Shown: positions 30,244-41,782, counted from the stretch's first letter. The stretch: DNA of 64,000 bases from Melissococcus plutonius ATCC 35311 (GCF_000270185.1 NC_015516.1:729001-793000); one strand, 5' to 3'. Made by a program: numbers and translations. The notes: generated by a model not told the origin, from the sequence alone.

Positions 30244-31425
30244 ATGAAAAAGTTACTACCCGTTTTAGTAACATTTATATCTCTTCAACTTATTTTCCCT
30301 ATAACAACTTTAGCGGAATCATTAGATTCTTTAAAGACAGAAGAGAAAAAAGCAACAGAGAATACACAATCAATTACTCAAAATATCAACACAGCATTAA
30401 CAGAAGTAAATAAAAAATATGCTGAAGTTGAAAAACTCAAAAAAAATATTTCGAAATCTGAAGCAACCTTGAAAACTTTACAAAAAGAAATGGAAACGAC
30501 GGAAAAAAATATTGATCGCAGAAAAAAAGCCGTTGGAAATCGAATGAAGGATGTACAGTTGAGTGGTTCACAACGTACTTGGCAAGCCTTATTAAATTCA
30601 GAAAATTTGACAGACTTTTTTAATAGAGCGTACGCCATGTCCATTTTACAGAATGCAGAAAAAGAAAAGGTAAATCGGTTGATCGATGAAAGAACAAAAT
30701 TAACTAACTTACAAATTGAATCCAAAAAAACAAAAGATCAATTAAAAGCAAATGAATCGAAAGCGCAAGACGAAGCATCTAGCATGAATGAACAGGTGAC
30801 GGATTTAAAAGATCAACTCGCCAAAAACCAAAATTTACTTACACAAATTGCTAGTAAAAAACAGCAAGAACAAAAGAAGTTAGCTGAAGAAAAAATTAGA
30901 CATGATGAATCAATGAAAAAAGTCGCTAAAAAGACAGAAACTGTAAAGCAGGAAGTAGTAAAAAAATCACTAATAAAAGAAGAACCTATGAAAAAAACAC
31001 CAGAAATTGAACATAATAAAAAGACCGTTGATAAAGAACCTGTCCAATCAAATGCAAAAAAGGAAACAGGGCAACCAACAGATCAAGAAAATATAAAAGA
31101 AAAACCAGAGTATAATAACCTGCCAACTGAACATGGAAATAATCACCAAATTATTGTACAAGCAACTGCCTATTCCTGGAGAGAGTCAGGCGCTAGTCCA
31201 TTTAGTGCTACTGGCATTGATTTAAGAAAAAATCCAAATGTCATTGCTGTTGATCCTAGTATCATTCCACTAGGATCATTGGTAGAGGTAGCTGGCTATG
31301 GATTTGCCATTGCTGGGGATACCGGTGGTGCTATTCATGGAAATATTATTGATGTTCATTTTGATACAGTAGATCAATGCCGATTATGGGGAAGAAAATC
31401 TAATGTACAAGTAACTATACAATAA
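30244..31425 (+). CDS. Secreted coiled-coil protein with C-terminal 3D (lytic-transglycosylase-like) domain
   Basis: 393 residues. Signal peptide MKKLLPVLVTFISLQLIFPITTLA with likely cleavage before ES. A long coiled coil follows (about residues 30-220, rich in Lys, Glu, Gln), of the kind found in CwlO/PcsB-type hydrolases. Then a low-complexity charged linker and a 3D domain at about 300-393, with the three conserved Asp in AVDPSIIPLG, AGDTGGAIHG and IDVHFD. 3D domains occur in RpfB, YocH and MltA-like wall enzymes. A role in wall turnover is inferred. The start is uncertain: GTG 30238 and ATG 30226 are alternatives. Confidence 0.85.
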   Translation: MKKLLPVLVTFISLQLIFPITTLAESLDSLKTEEKKATENTQSITQNINTALTEVNKKYAEVEKLKKNISKSEATLKTLQKEMETTEKNIDRRKKAVGNRMKDVQLSGSQRTWQALLNSENLTDFFNRAYAMSILQNAEKEKVNRLIDERTKLTNLQIESKKTKDQLKANESKAQDEASSMNEQVTDLKDQLAKNQNLLTQIASKKQQEQKKLAEEKIRHDESMKKVAKKTETVKQEVVKKSLIKEEPMKKTPEIEHNKKTVDKEPVQSNAKKETGQPTDQENIKEKPEYNNLPTEHGNNHQIIVQATAYSWRESGASPFSATGIDLRKNPNVIAVDPSIIPLGSLVEVAGYGFAIAGDTGGAIHGNIIDVHFDTVDQCRLWGRKSNVQVTIQ

Positions 31426-31439
31426 ATGATTCCTAAACA

Positions 31440-31480
31440 AATACTTAACTTTAGTTTGATAATTAAAGTTAAGTATTTTT
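31440..31480 (+). terminator. Terminator after the 3D-domain gene
   Basis: 14-bp perfect stem (31440-31453, 31464-31477), 10-nt loop, then TTTT. Confidence 0.85.
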
Positions 31481-31555
31481 GCTAATTATTTATTTAAAGA
31501 TGCATTTGAAGTTAAAAAATGATAAACTTTTATATAGGAAAATGGAGGAGATAAA

Positions 31556-32122
31556 ATGATTCGTTTTGCAAGAAAAGAAGACGCTGCTGAGATTGCACCA
31601 CTTATTTTAGTCATTTTAAAAGATATGGAATTGCCATTATTAGATGAACATTCTGAAAGAGAAGTACTAGATATTCTAGAAGAAGCAATTGCTGATCCAG
31701 ATTATCGATATGGATACAAGCGTGGTCTTGTATATGAACAAGAAGGAAAAGTTGCCGGTATTGCTTTTGGTTATCCGGAAGAAGATGAACCAATTATTGA
31801 TAAACCACTTAGAAATGTCATGAAAAATCATGGTTTAAATGAAAATACACAATTATTTATTGATCCAGAAACATTTGAAAATGAATGGTACTTGGATTCT
31901 ATTTCTGTCAATGAAAAATATCGGGGACTAGGCATTGGTTCTAAACTTTTAAATGCGTTACCACAACTAGCTATGAAAGAAAATAAAAAAATTATTGGTT
32001 TGAATGTTGATAAGGTAAATAAAGAAGCAAAAAAACTTTACTTAAGACAGGGATTTAAAGATGTAGATGAAATTATTATTAGTGATCATACTTATGATCA
32101 TATGCAAAAACCTGTAGATTAG
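31556..32122 (+). CDS. GNAT family N-acetyltransferase
   Basis: 188 residues. The acetyl-CoA loop reads VNEKYRGLGIGSKLL near residues 120-134, followed by GLNVDKVNKEAKKLYLRQGFKDV, the last helix and strand of the fold. Substrate unknown. GGAGG site seven bases upstream. Monocistronic, with its own terminator. Confidence 0.85.
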   Translation: MIRFARKEDAAEIAPLILVILKDMELPLLDEHSEREVLDILEEAIADPDYRYGYKRGLVYEQEGKVAGIAFGYPEEDEPIIDKPLRNVMKNHGLNENTQLFIDPETFENEWYLDSISVNEKYRGLGIGSKLLNALPQLAMKENKKIIGLNVDKVNKEAKKLYLRQGFKDVDEIIISDHTYDHMQKPVD

Positions 32123-32168
32123 CAAGCTAACTATAGAAAAGCTTAATTATTTTAATTTGTTATTTAAT

Positions 32169-32204
32169 AAAAAACCAATAAACCTAGTTTATTGGTTTTT
32201 TATT
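32169..32204 (+). terminator. Terminator after the GNAT gene
   Basis: A 14-15-bp stem (32169-32183, 32187-32201) with a 3-nt loop, ending in a T-run. Confidence 0.88.
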
Positions 32205-32267
32205 AAATCATATCTTTATCATCCATTTAAATGACCCAAAACTATAGGTTACGTGACTTTAATACTT

Positions 32268-32780
32268 TTAGGTAACTTCCCATCCAATAGAAGAAGGGTT
32301 AGGTTGTTTTTTCTTATTATACAGCCAATAATCCAAAATAACAGCAATACAAATACAAAGTGGAGCGTTTTCATCTTGTTTTATATCAAGATGAAAATAG
32401 TCTCCTGAGAAGAGGATTACCCGATCCATCTTCATGATTTGATGATTCATATGATAAATAGTATAACAGTGATTTTTAATATCACCAATAACTGTCCAAT
32501 GAAGTTGCTCAATGTAATAAAAATCGGCATATATACTTAGTAATTTTCTTAATACACCAACTTTTTTAAATTCTTTATATAAATCAAAACGTGTACCGAA
32601 TATAAAAGAAACCTGTCTAATACTTGCAACTAATTCACCATTCATCTGGTAAAGAGATAAGACATCTCCCTTTGTACCCCAATGACCAATTAATAAAAAT
32701 ATAGATTTACCGTTTATATCTTTGACAACTGTACGGGTTAAATTTACTAATTGTTGTTCTTGTATAAAGTATTCAGACAT
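32268..32780 (-). CDS. LURP-one-related (YxjI-like) protein
   Basis: 170 residues. The pattern MSEYFIQEQQ..., GDVLSLYQMNGELVASIRQ, and DRVILFSGDYFHLDI fits the LURP-one/tubby-like fold of YxjI proteins, whose biochemical role is not established. ATG 32780 has AAAGGAGGG upstream; the open extension to 32798 covers that site. Predicted cytoplasmic or membrane-associated. Confidence 0.75.
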   Translation of the reverse strand: MSEYFIQEQQLVNLTRTVVKDINGKSIFLLIGHWGTKGDVLSLYQMNGELVASIRQVSFIFGTRFDLYKEFKKVGVLRKLLSIYADFYYIEQLHWTVIGDIKNHCYTIYHMNHQIMKMDRVILFSGDYFHLDIKQDENAPLCICIAVILDYWLYNKKKQPNPSSIGWEVT

Positions 32781-32833
32781 TACGTTCCCTCCTTTCATTG
32801 GTAGTAACGAATAGATATCTATATGTAATACGA

Positions 32834-33703
32834 TTATAAATCTTCTTGAATAGCACGTAAAATAGCGACACCTACACCGTTGTCTAAATTGGTCGTTGTT
32901 TGATACTTTGCATAATTTTTGACATCTAATTCTGCATTATCCATTGCAAAACTGACACCTGCCCATTTAAGCATACTTATATCATTAAAATTATCACCAA
33001 TTGTCATTACTTCATCGGTCGTTAGGTTCATATTTTTAGCCAATCGGGAAACAGCAATTCCTTTTTGGGCATTTTTATGATTAATCTCAATGTTATTTTT
33101 AGAAGAAGAAGTAACAATTAGATCTGATGATTGTTCAATTTCTGAACCAATTGGACGAAGAACTTTACTGCCATGAATACTAAATCCAATAATTTTTAGT
33201 ATTTCAATTTTTTCTTCAGAGATTAGAGAATGGATATCCTCAACATAATTAATGTTCAAAAGTGAGAGATGTGCTGCCGCCATTGCAATAGCCATTTTAT
33301 AAGTTAAATGAGGCATATTAGTTGAAATGTAAGAAGCAACATTTTCAATACGTTTTTCTCGTTGTTGTGAGTAGACACCTGTATTGGTTGAGATTTCAAA
33401 ATAGATATCATGAGCATCCAAAATATCTAGGGTTTTATGAGCTAATTGTTTTTCAATGCCAGCAGTTAAAATAGATTCTCCTTGTTTATTAAAAACCTGT
33501 GCACCATTTAATGTAATCATGGCACAATTAATTCCTGCTTCTTCTAATGGTGGTTTTGCTTCTGAATAAGCACGTCCAGTAGCTACTATAAATTCAATTC
33601 CTTGGTGCTCTGCTTCTCTAATCGCTGAAGCATTGTCTGTTGAAATACTCATCTTATCATCTAGTAATGTTCCATCCATATCTGAGGCGATTAATTTTAT
33701 CAT
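32834..33703 (-). CDS. Cof-type HAD family phosphatase
   Basis: 289 residues. HAD motif I SDMDGTLLDD with the nucleophile Asp near residue 8, motif II VATGRAYSEAKP, Lys in KGIAVSRLAKN and motif IV MTIGDNFNDISML. The C2 cap with HLSLLNINYVEDI places it with YidA/Cof sugar-phosphate or flavin phosphatases. Start ATG 33703; the track upstream offers only TTG. Substrate unknown. Confidence 0.9.
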   Translation of the reverse strand: MIKLIASDMDGTLLDDKMSISTDNASAIREAEHQGIEFIVATGRAYSEAKPPLEEAGINCAMITLNGAQVFNKQGESILTAGIEKQLAHKTLDILDAHDIYFEISTNTGVYSQQREKRIENVASYISTNMPHLTYKMAIAMAAAHLSLLNINYVEDIHSLISEEKIEILKIIGFSIHGSKVLRPIGSEIEQSSDLIVTSSSKNNIEINHKNAQKGIAVSRLAKNMNLTTDEVMTIGDNFNDISMLKWAGVSFAMDNAELDVKNYAKYQTTTNLDNGVGVAILRAIQEDL

Positions 33704-33830
33704 AAATTTCAACCTTTCATTTATTAATTCTTAATTATAGTGTATCACGTTTTCCGCTGTTCATAATAAGAAAAATTGCTTGTTTTGTTAATAAATATTC
33801 GCTATGCTATTGATGAGGAGGAAGATAAGA

Positions 33831-34526
33831 ATGAAAACAATTATTCATAATAGCTGGCAAAGCGTTTTAGAAGATGAATTTTCTAAAGAGTATTATATAG
33901 CATTACGTCAATTTTTAAAGGAAGAGTACACGCATAAGAAAGTTTACCCAGATATGTATCATATTTTTTCTGCATTAGAGTTAACACCTTTTGAGAAAGT
34001 AAAAGTTGTTATTTTAGGTCAAGATCCCTACCATGGACCAAATCAGGCACATGGATTAAGTTTTTCTGTTCAGCCATGCGTAAAAATTCCACCTTCATTA
34101 ATGAATATTTATAAAGAATTGGAAGCTGATCTTGGATATGCGCCTGTTTCTCATGGTTTTTTAGAAAGCTGGGCAAAACAAGGAGTTTTGTTATTAAATA
34201 CCGTTTTAACGGTCCAAGCTGGTCAAGCATACTCCCACCAAGGAAAGGGATGGGAAAATTTAACAGATGCAATTATTAAAAAATTGAATGAACGAGAAAA
34301 GCCAGTTGTATTCATTTTATGGGGTAGACCTGCTCAAGAAAAAATAAAAATGATCAACACACAAAAACATATTATCATTAAGTCTTCTCACCCAAGTCCT
34401 TTATCTTCTCACCGTGGCTTTTTTGGTTCTAAGCCATTTTCAAAGGCAAATCAAGCATTAGAAAAACTAGGAGAAACACCAATCAATTGGCAACTACCTG
34501 AAACAGTACAACAAAACAGACCTTAA
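33831..34526 (+). CDS. ung: Uracil-DNA glycosylase
   Basis: 231 residues, family 1. Removes uracil from DNA. Catalytic GQDPYHG with Asp65, uracil-binding LLLNTVLTV and the minor-groove loop [15 protein letters not shown] are intact. Start 33831 follows GAGGAGG. pta lies downstream with its own ribosome site and a 139-base gap. Confidence 0.97.
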   Translation: MKTIIHNSWQSVLEDEFSKEYYIALRQFLKEEYTHKKVYPDMYHIFSALELTPFEKVKVVILGQDPYHGPNQAHGLSFSVQPCVKIPPSLMNIYKELEADLGYAPVSHGFLESWAKQGVLLLNTVLTVQAGQAYSHQGKGWENLTDAIIKKLNEREKPVVFILWGRPAQEKIKMINTQKHIIIKSSHPSPLSSHRGFFGSKPFSKANQALEKLGETPINWQLPETVQQNRP

Positions 34527-34665
34527 CTGTTACACCTCAGATGAGAAAAAAATTAAAAACAAGACTATATAAGGAATTTTTTATTAATACAGTCAAAAAT
34601 AACTGTTGTTTTTTCTATTTTTGGTGTATGATTGGAAAGTAAATATTGATATTGGAGGGTATATC

Positions 34666-35646
34666 GTGGAATTATTCGATAGCTTAAAATTTAAAGTTGT
34701 ACGCCGTAATATTAGGGTTGTTTTTCCAGAAGCAACTGACCCAAGAATTTTGGGAGCAGCTGCTCGTTTAAAGGCTGAGGAATTATTGGATCCTATTCTA
34801 ATTGGTAATTCGGACGAGATTGTTAAAGCTGCTCATGCACGTGGAATTAAAACATCCAATTTTACAATTATTGATCCAGAAAGCTATGAAGATTGGGATA
34901 AAATGGTTGCTGCTTTTGTTGAACGCCGTAACGGAAAGGCAACAGAAGAAGATGCACAAAAAATCTTAAAAGATGTAAATTATTTCTGCACAATGCTAAC
35001 CTATATGGGAATTGCAGACGGAATGGTTAGTGGAGCAATCCATGCAACTGGTGATACTGTTCGTCCAGCACTACAAATCATTAAAACAAAACCAGGAATT
35101 AGTCGAACAAGTGGTGCTATGATTATGGTTAGAGGACGTGACCAAGAAAAATATTTATTCTCTGATTGTGCAATCAATGTTAACCCGAATGCTCAGGAAT
35201 TAGCAGAGATTGCGGTGGCCAGTGCTAACACTGCTGAATTATTCGACATAGATCCAAAGGTTGCTATGATGAGTTTCTCAACGAAAGGTTCAGCCAAGGC
35301 ACCAGAAGTGGATAAAGTAAGAGAAGCAACAGAATTAGCAAAAAAAATGGCACCAGAATATGAAATTGATGGAGAGTTACAATTTGATGCTTCTTATGTT
35401 GCATCTGTTGCACAATTGAAAGCACCAGATTCAAAGGTTGCTGGACAGGCAACAGTGTTTGTTTTCCCTGAATTACAATCTGGTAATATTGGTTATAAAA
35501 TTGCACAACGTTTAGGCAATTTTGAAGCAATTGGTCCAATTCTACAAGGATTGAATAAACCAGTTTCTGATTTATCACGTGGTGCAAATGAAGAAGATAT
35601 TTACAAGTTATCAATTATCACAGCTGCCCAAACATTAATGAATTAA
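34666..35646 (+). CDS. pta: Phosphate acetyltransferase
   Basis: 326 residues. Interconverts acetyl-CoA and acetyl phosphate; feeds acetate kinase in mixed-acid fermentation. Characteristic blocks: VVFPEATDPRILGAAARL, ADGMVSGAIHATGDTVRPALQII, and FVFPELQSGNIGYKIAQRLGN. Start is GTG 34666 with GGAGGG six bases upstream; a longer frame to 34606 covers the probable -10 box TATGAT at 34627-34632. Confidence 0.96.
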   Translation: MELFDSLKFKVVRRNIRVVFPEATDPRILGAAARLKAEELLDPILIGNSDEIVKAAHARGIKTSNFTIIDPESYEDWDKMVAAFVERRNGKATEEDAQKILKDVNYFCTMLTYMGIADGMVSGAIHATGDTVRPALQIIKTKPGISRTSGAMIMVRGRDQEKYLFSDCAINVNPNAQELAEIAVASANTAELFDIDPKVAMMSFSTKGSAKAPEVDKVREATELAKKMAPEYEIDGELQFDASYVASVAQLKAPDSKVAGQATVFVFPELQSGNIGYKIAQRLGNFEAIGPILQGLNKPVSDLSRGANEEDIYKLSIITAAQTLMN

Positions 35647-35661
35647 AAAATATCGAATTGG

Positions 35662-35722
35662 GTTAAGCTAAAAAATAAGAAGTTGAGAAATTTTTTCTCA
35701 ACTTCTTATTTTTTAGCTTAAC
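35662..35722. terminator. 29-bp perfect palindrome between convergent pta and trpS
   Basis: Arms 35662-35690 and 35694-35722 are perfectly complementary with a 3-base loop. The inner part (AAGTTGAGAAA/TTTCTCAACTT) is a normal hairpin; the outer part supplies the A-run and T-run, so it can terminate both genes. The stem is unusually long. Confidence 0.9.
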
Positions 35723-35857
35723 AGTTGGTTGATTAACACAATATAGGAATTGTTCAATCTTTTGAATATTGAATGCTCTTTATAAATAAAACATAAGCAA
35801 GATTTCGATACCTAATTTAGTTAATTAAGTAAATTTAATCAATTGAGGTATTTTTAA

Positions 35858-37189
<1,332 letters not shown>

Positions 37190-37588
37190 ATGTTAATACT
37201 TTATACTTCCCCAAGTTGTACCTCATGTCGAAAGGCTCGAACGTGGTTACAAAATCATAATATTCCGTTTAATGAACGAAACATTTTTTCAGAGTCCCTA
37301 AGTATTACGGAATTAAAAACTATTTTACGAATGACTGAAGGTGGGACAGAAGAAATTATTTCAACCCGATCGAAAGTTTTTCAAAAAATTGGTATTAATT
37401 TAGGTGAATTATCATTGCTTGAACTCTTAAGCTTGATTAAAGAAAATCCTGGTTTATTACGTCGACCTATTATGATTGATGAGAAGAGATTACAAATTGG
37501 ATTTAATGAAGATGAAATTCGTCGCTTCTTACCTCGAAACATTCGTCAGCTTGAACTACGTCAAGCACAATTAATGGCAGGTTTATAA
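37190..37588 (+). CDS. spxA: Spx-family transcriptional regulator (first copy)
   Basis: 132 residues of the ArsC-like thioredoxin fold. The redox switch CTSC is at residues 10-13, and the RPI/RPL element (LLRRPIMID) that contacts RNA polymerase alpha is present. Spx redirects transcription under thiol stress and is degraded by ClpXP. Start 37190 has AAGGAG at good spacing. mecA follows, and spxH, a ClpXP adaptor, lies 5 kb away. A second copy is at 47776-48180. Confidence 0.93.
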   Translation: MLILYTSPSCTSCRKARTWLQNHNIPFNERNIFSESLSITELKTILRMTEGGTEEIISTRSKVFQKIGINLGELSLLELLSLIKENPGLLRRPIMIDEKRLQIGFNEDEIRRFLPRNIRQLELRQAQLMAGL

Positions 37589-37616
37589 TATAAAATAGTT
37601 ATTATAAAATTTATTT

Positions 37617-37657
37617 AGAGAAGATAAATATTAATTTTTATCTTCTCTCTTTTTTGA
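37617..37657 (+). terminator. Terminator after the first spx gene
   Basis: 12-bp stem AGAGAAGATAAA/TTTATCTTCTCT (37617-37628, 37637-37648), then CTTTTTT. Confidence 0.87.
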
Positions 37658-37757
37658 TCGGTATACTTTTATATTTAAATAAATTCAGCTAGAATAAATA
37701 TAGAGTGAGTAATCCAAATATAAAGTTTGAACTATTTGTAATTATTTGAATTTTTTC

Positions 37758-37785
37758 TTTACTTTTAAAAAGATTTCGTTACAAT
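37758..37785 (+). promoter_or_regulatory. mecA promoter
   Basis: TTTACT (37758-37763), 16 bases, TACAAT (37780-37785), about 48 bases before mecA. Confidence 0.55.
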
Positions 37786-37832
37786 AAACGTAAGCAAGTT
37801 TCCTGAACGAAGCATAAGCGAGGTGTAGCTAC

Positions 37833-38486
37833 ATGAAAATGGAACACATCAATGAAAATACAATTCGAGTTTTGATTGGTAATGAAGATTTAGCAGATAG
37901 AGGAATTACATTTTTAGATTTGCTTGGTAATCATAAAGAAGTTGAAAATTTCTTTTACAGTATTTTAGAAGAAGTTGATGTAGAAGATGAGTTTCAGGGA
38001 AGTGAAGCAGTAACATTTCAAGTTTTACCAAAAAATGATGGGTTAGAACTATTTATTAGTAAAAATGCCTCTATGGATGAACTATCTTCCTTAAATGTAG
38101 ATGGATTAAATGAGATGAATACTGAAGATACTGAAAGAGTACAAAAGCAATTGATGACAGAATATGATGAAGAGGAAGATTCTAAAGATACCTCTTTGAA
38201 AACAATGGTTTTTAAAGCATGTAGTTTTGATGAATTGATTCAATTAGCTGATAACATTGATTTATCGACTGCTTGGACAAGCCTTTATAGTTATAATAAT
38301 AATTATTATTTACAAGTAATTTTCTCGTTAGAAAATACGGATGAAATAATGTTAAATACAGAGATTTTGCAAATTCTTGAATTTGTTAATCATGCAAAAG
38401 TATCACCAGAGATTTTGGGTGAATATGGTAAATGTCTAATCAAGCAAAACGTTTTAGAAACTTTGAATTGCTATTTTAATCACTAA
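37833..38486 (+). CDS. mecA: Adaptor protein MecA
   Basis: 217 residues. Delivers substrates to ClpC/ClpP and activates ClpC. N-terminal substrate-binding domain (MEHINENTIRVLIGNEDLADRGITFLDLL), an acidic linker near residues 95-125, and the C-terminal ClpC-binding domain from KTMVFKACSFDEL. In Bacillus it restrains ComK; here coiA is its downstream neighbour. GAGGTG lies eight bases before the start. Confidence 0.94.
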   Translation: MKMEHINENTIRVLIGNEDLADRGITFLDLLGNHKEVENFFYSILEEVDVEDEFQGSEAVTFQVLPKNDGLELFISKNASMDELSSLNVDGLNEMNTEDTERVQKQLMTEYDEEEDSKDTSLKTMVFKACSFDELIQLADNIDLSTAWTSLYSYNNNYYLQVIFSLENTDEIMLNTEILQILEFVNHAKVSPEILGEYGKCLIKQNVLETLNCYFNH

Positions 38487-38574
38487 TTAAGGCAAATTAA
38501 TTATTAAAATAGGTGATCAAGCAGAATAAGATTGTTTGTTTTTCGGGTTATGTTATTCATTATAATTCTTATTT

Positions 38575-38616
38575 ATTAAGCATTGAATGTTGTTTTGTTC
38601 AATGCTTATTTTTTAT
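38575..38616 (+). terminator. Terminator after mecA
   Basis: 12-bp stem ATAAGCATTGAA/TTCAATGCTTAT centred on an 10-nt loop, followed by T6. Confidence 0.85.
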
Positions 38617-38688
38617 TGTCTATATAAAACATGAATAGTAAGAGAAGTAACCAAAATATGCGTAATTAATGATAGGAGGTGATTTTCC

Positions 38689-39867
38689 TTGTTTCAAGCC
38701 TACGATAAAGCAAATCACTCATTAGTATCGCTGATGTTTTTAAATAAGGAAGAAATTAACAAATTAAAGCAAAAGCATTATTTATGTTTAGCTTGTAAGC
38801 AACCTGTGATTATTAAAAATGGTTCTGTAAAACTTGCCCATTTTGCCCATCAATCAAAGAAATTCTGTGAATTTTTTAGTGAGCGAGAAACGAAAGAGCA
38901 TCTTTTACTGAAAGAAATAATGGTAAGATGGTGTAAAAAAGAAGGATTAATCTATCAATTAGAATGTTATTTACCAACAATAAAACAACGTCCTGATTTG
39001 TTAATCGGCAATATTGCTGTTGAAATTCAATGTAGTCCATTATCGATTGAACGGCTAAAAGAGAGAACAAAAGCCTACCAGGAAAATGGCTATATTCCAT
39101 GGTGGATATGTGGTGAAAAATTACTACCAAAAGGCAAACTTCCAATATTAATAAAACATTTTTGTTCATTTTCTAGAAATTTTGGTTTCTATTTTTGGGG
39201 AATTGACTGGAAAGAAAAAAACTTAATTTTATATTTTCATATTGAAGAAAGTTATACAAAAAAACTATATTACGAGAAAAAAACTTGGCCATTGTACTCT
39301 TTTTCTTTATTAACTATCTTTTTTTATCCAATATTATCAACTTTTTCTCATCAACGTGTCCATAATACAGCAGATTTGATAAAAGATTATATCCAGAATT
39401 TAACGAAAAAATTAATGACAAATGATAAATGTATCTATAAATTACAACAAGAATTATATAGTAATCACTTGCATTTGCTAGAATTACCTTATTGGTTTTA
39501 TTATCCAGGAATTTCCCTATTTTGCTGCAAAGAATCTGAGATACTTATAAAATATTTGGTTTGGAAGATTATTGATAAACATGTAGATCAAAAAATAACA
39601 CATCATCAATTATTAAAATTAATTAGTCAACAATTAAGAAAACATTCATCTGTATTCTATGCATTTCCATGTATTTCATTGAAAGTCTGCATAGGTTATT
39701 GTTCTTATCAATTATATCGTTGGTTGATAGATAGTCAGATTTTATTGCCAACTACCAATGATGAAAGTTGGATGGTTAGACAAGCAGAAAAAAGAAATTT
39801 AAAGGTAGATCAATCAATTAGTAAAAAAATGAAAAGCTATATCAGTGCTACTCCGTATCAAGTATGA
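38689..39867 (+). CDS. coiA: Competence protein CoiA family nuclease-like protein
   Basis: 392 residues. N-terminal element CLACKQPVIIKNGSVKLAHFAH with paired cysteines, then a PD-(D/E)XK-type core RPDLLIGNIAVEIQCSPLS at about 103-121, as in CoiA. CoiA promotes recombination of incoming DNA during transformation. Start codon TTG with GGAGGTG nine bases upstream. The gene is complete. pepF follows 41 bases on, the common coiA-pepF order of lactic acid bacteria. Whether the organism is transformable is unknown. Confidence 0.88.
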   Translation: MFQAYDKANHSLVSLMFLNKEEINKLKQKHYLCLACKQPVIIKNGSVKLAHFAHQSKKFCEFFSERETKEHLLLKEIMVRWCKKEGLIYQLECYLPTIKQRPDLLIGNIAVEIQCSPLSIERLKERTKAYQENGYIPWWICGEKLLPKGKLPILIKHFCSFSRNFGFYFWGIDWKEKNLILYFHIEESYTKKLYYEKKTWPLYSFSLLTIFFYPILSTFSHQRVHNTADLIKDYIQNLTKKLMTNDKCIYKLQQELYSNHLHLLELPYWFYYPGISLFCCKESEILIKYLVWKIIDKHVDQKITHHQLLKLISQQLRKHSSVFYAFPCISLKVCIGYCSYQLYRWLIDSQILLPTTNDESWMVRQAEKRNLKVDQSISKKMKSYISATPYQV

Positions 39868-39908
39868 TAAAATTACCTTGTTCAATTCAATGATAGGAGA
39901 GAAATGAT

Positions 39909-41726
39909 ATGGAGAAAATAAAACAATTACCTAACAGATCTGAGATACCTAAGGAAATGACTTGGGATTTAACAAAAATATTTATGGATGATTCGGAATT
40001 TGATCTAGCTTGTCGACAGTTAATAGAAAAACTAAAAGAAGCAGAAACAATTAAAAATACGTTAAAAAATAATGCAACAACATTTTTAAATGGAATTCAT
40101 TATCTTTTAGATATTTATCGAAAAATTGAAACTATTTATGTATACGCACATTTAAAAAATGATCAAGATACAGCAAATACGACTTATCAAGAATTGGATG
40201 CTAAAGCAGGAAATTTATATGCACAAGTAAGTGAAGCTGTTTCGTGGTTTGAACCTGAAGTATTATCAATGCCAGATACACAAATTTGGCAATACTTCAA
40301 AGAGGAGCCTCAATTAGAAGAATATAGACATTTTATTGAAGATATTTTAGACAATCGAACTCATGTCTTAGCTGCTGATAAAGAAGCATTACTTGCTGGA
40401 GCCAGTGAAATTTTTGGTGCACCTAGCAATATATTTTCTATTTTAAATAATGCAGATTTGGTTTTTCCAGTTATTAAAAATGAAGAAGGTAAAAGTATTC
40501 AATTATCCCATGGCATCTATAGTCAACTAATGGAAAGTGTTGATCGTAATGTTAGAAAGGCGGCCTATGAAGGATTTTATAGTGTGTATCGTCAATTTAG
40601 AAATACATTTGCATCGACATTAGGAACTCACGTTAAAACTTTTAATTATAAAGCAAAAGTAAGAAATTATTCATCAGCTAGAGAAGCAGCGTTAAAGAGC
40701 AATCATATACCTGAAAGTGTTTATGATACATTGGTAAAAGTAGTTGATAAAAATTTACCATTGCTGCACCGATACGTTCAACTGCGCAAGAAATTATTAA
40801 AAGTAGATAAACTGCATATGTATGATATGTATACGCCTATTTTTTGTGAGGCACCGATTAAATTTTCATATGAAGAAGCAAAAAATGAAGCATTAGCTGC
40901 ATTACAACCGCTTGGCAGTGAGTATCTTGATATAGTAAAAGAAGCATTTAGTCATCGCTGGATTGATGTAATGGAAAATAAGGGAAAACGAAGTGGTGCT
41001 TATTCATCTGGTTCTTATGATACATTTCCATACATTTTACTTAATTGGCATGATAGTTTAGACCAATTATATACGTTGGTTCATGAGATGGGTCATAGTG
41101 CACATAGCTATTTTACAAGGAAAAATCAACCCTATGTGTATGGTGACTATCCTATCTTTTTAGCAGAGATTGCTTCAACAACCAATGAAAATATTTTAAC
41201 AGAATATTTATTAAAGACAGAGACAAAGCCGCAGGTACGCGCCTATATATTGAATCATTATTTAGATGGCTTTAAAGGGACAATTTTTAGGCAAACTCAA
41301 TTTGCTGAATTTGAACAGTTTATTCATGTCGCAGATGCAAATGGAACACCATTAACAAGTGAATATTTAAGTGAAAATTATAAAAAATTAAATAGAAAAT
41401 ATTATGGAGACGCTGTTGAACCAGACAATGAAATTGCATTAGAATGGACACGAATTCCACATTTTTATTACAATTATTATGTTTACCAATACGCAACTGG
41501 ATTTTCTGCAGCATCCACTTTAGCAAATAAAATTATGACACAAGAGCCACATGCCTTGGAAAACTATCTGAATTATTTAAAATCAGGTAGCAGTGATTAT
41601 CCAATAGAAATAATGAAAAAAGCAGGAGTTGATATGACAAGACCAGATTATATAGAAAATGCTATGTTAATATTTGAAAAACGTCTTACCGAGTTAGAAG
41701 AAATAACAGATGAGTTAATAAAATAA
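39909..41726 (+). CDS. pepF: Oligoendopeptidase F
   Basis: 605-residue M3 zinc metallopeptidase that cuts medium-size peptides in the cytoplasm. The zinc motif HEMGH is at 392-396, with the third ligand Glu in AEIASTTNE. N-terminal PepF domain WDLTKIFMDDSEFD. AGGAGAG upstream. Likely co-transcribed with coiA; a perfect terminator follows. Confidence 0.96.
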   Translation: MEKIKQLPNRSEIPKEMTWDLTKIFMDDSEFDLACRQLIEKLKEAETIKNTLKNNATTFLNGIHYLLDIYRKIETIYVYAHLKNDQDTANTTYQELDAKAGNLYAQVSEAVSWFEPEVLSMPDTQIWQYFKEEPQLEEYRHFIEDILDNRTHVLAADKEALLAGASEIFGAPSNIFSILNNADLVFPVIKNEEGKSIQLSHGIYSQLMESVDRNVRKAAYEGFYSVYRQFRNTFASTLGTHVKTFNYKAKVRNYSSAREAALKSNHIPESVYDTLVKVVDKNLPLLHRYVQLRKKLLKVDKLHMYDMYTPIFCEAPIKFSYEEAKNEALAALQPLGSEYLDIVKEAFSHRWIDVMENKGKRSGAYSSGSYDTFPYILLNWHDSLDQLYTLVHEMGHSAHSYFTRKNQPYVYGDYPIFLAEIASTTNENILTEYLLKTETKPQVRAYILNHYLDGFKGTIFRQTQFAEFEQFIHVADANGTPLTSEYLSENYKKLNRKYYGDAVEPDNEIALEWTRIPHFYYNYYVYQYATGFSAASTLANKIMTQEPHALENYLNYLKSGSSDYPIEIMKKAGVDMTRPDYIENAMLIFEKRLTELEEITDELIK

Positions 41727-41782
41727 ACGACAAAATCTACCTCTATTATTTATTTTTGTATAGTATCAAATCTTGTTAAAAT

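Noticed and set aside
35264-35614. 116-codon minus-strand open frame within pta
   Set aside because: Lies wholly inside a well-conserved gene; Leu/His/Gln-rich antisense product, no start signals.
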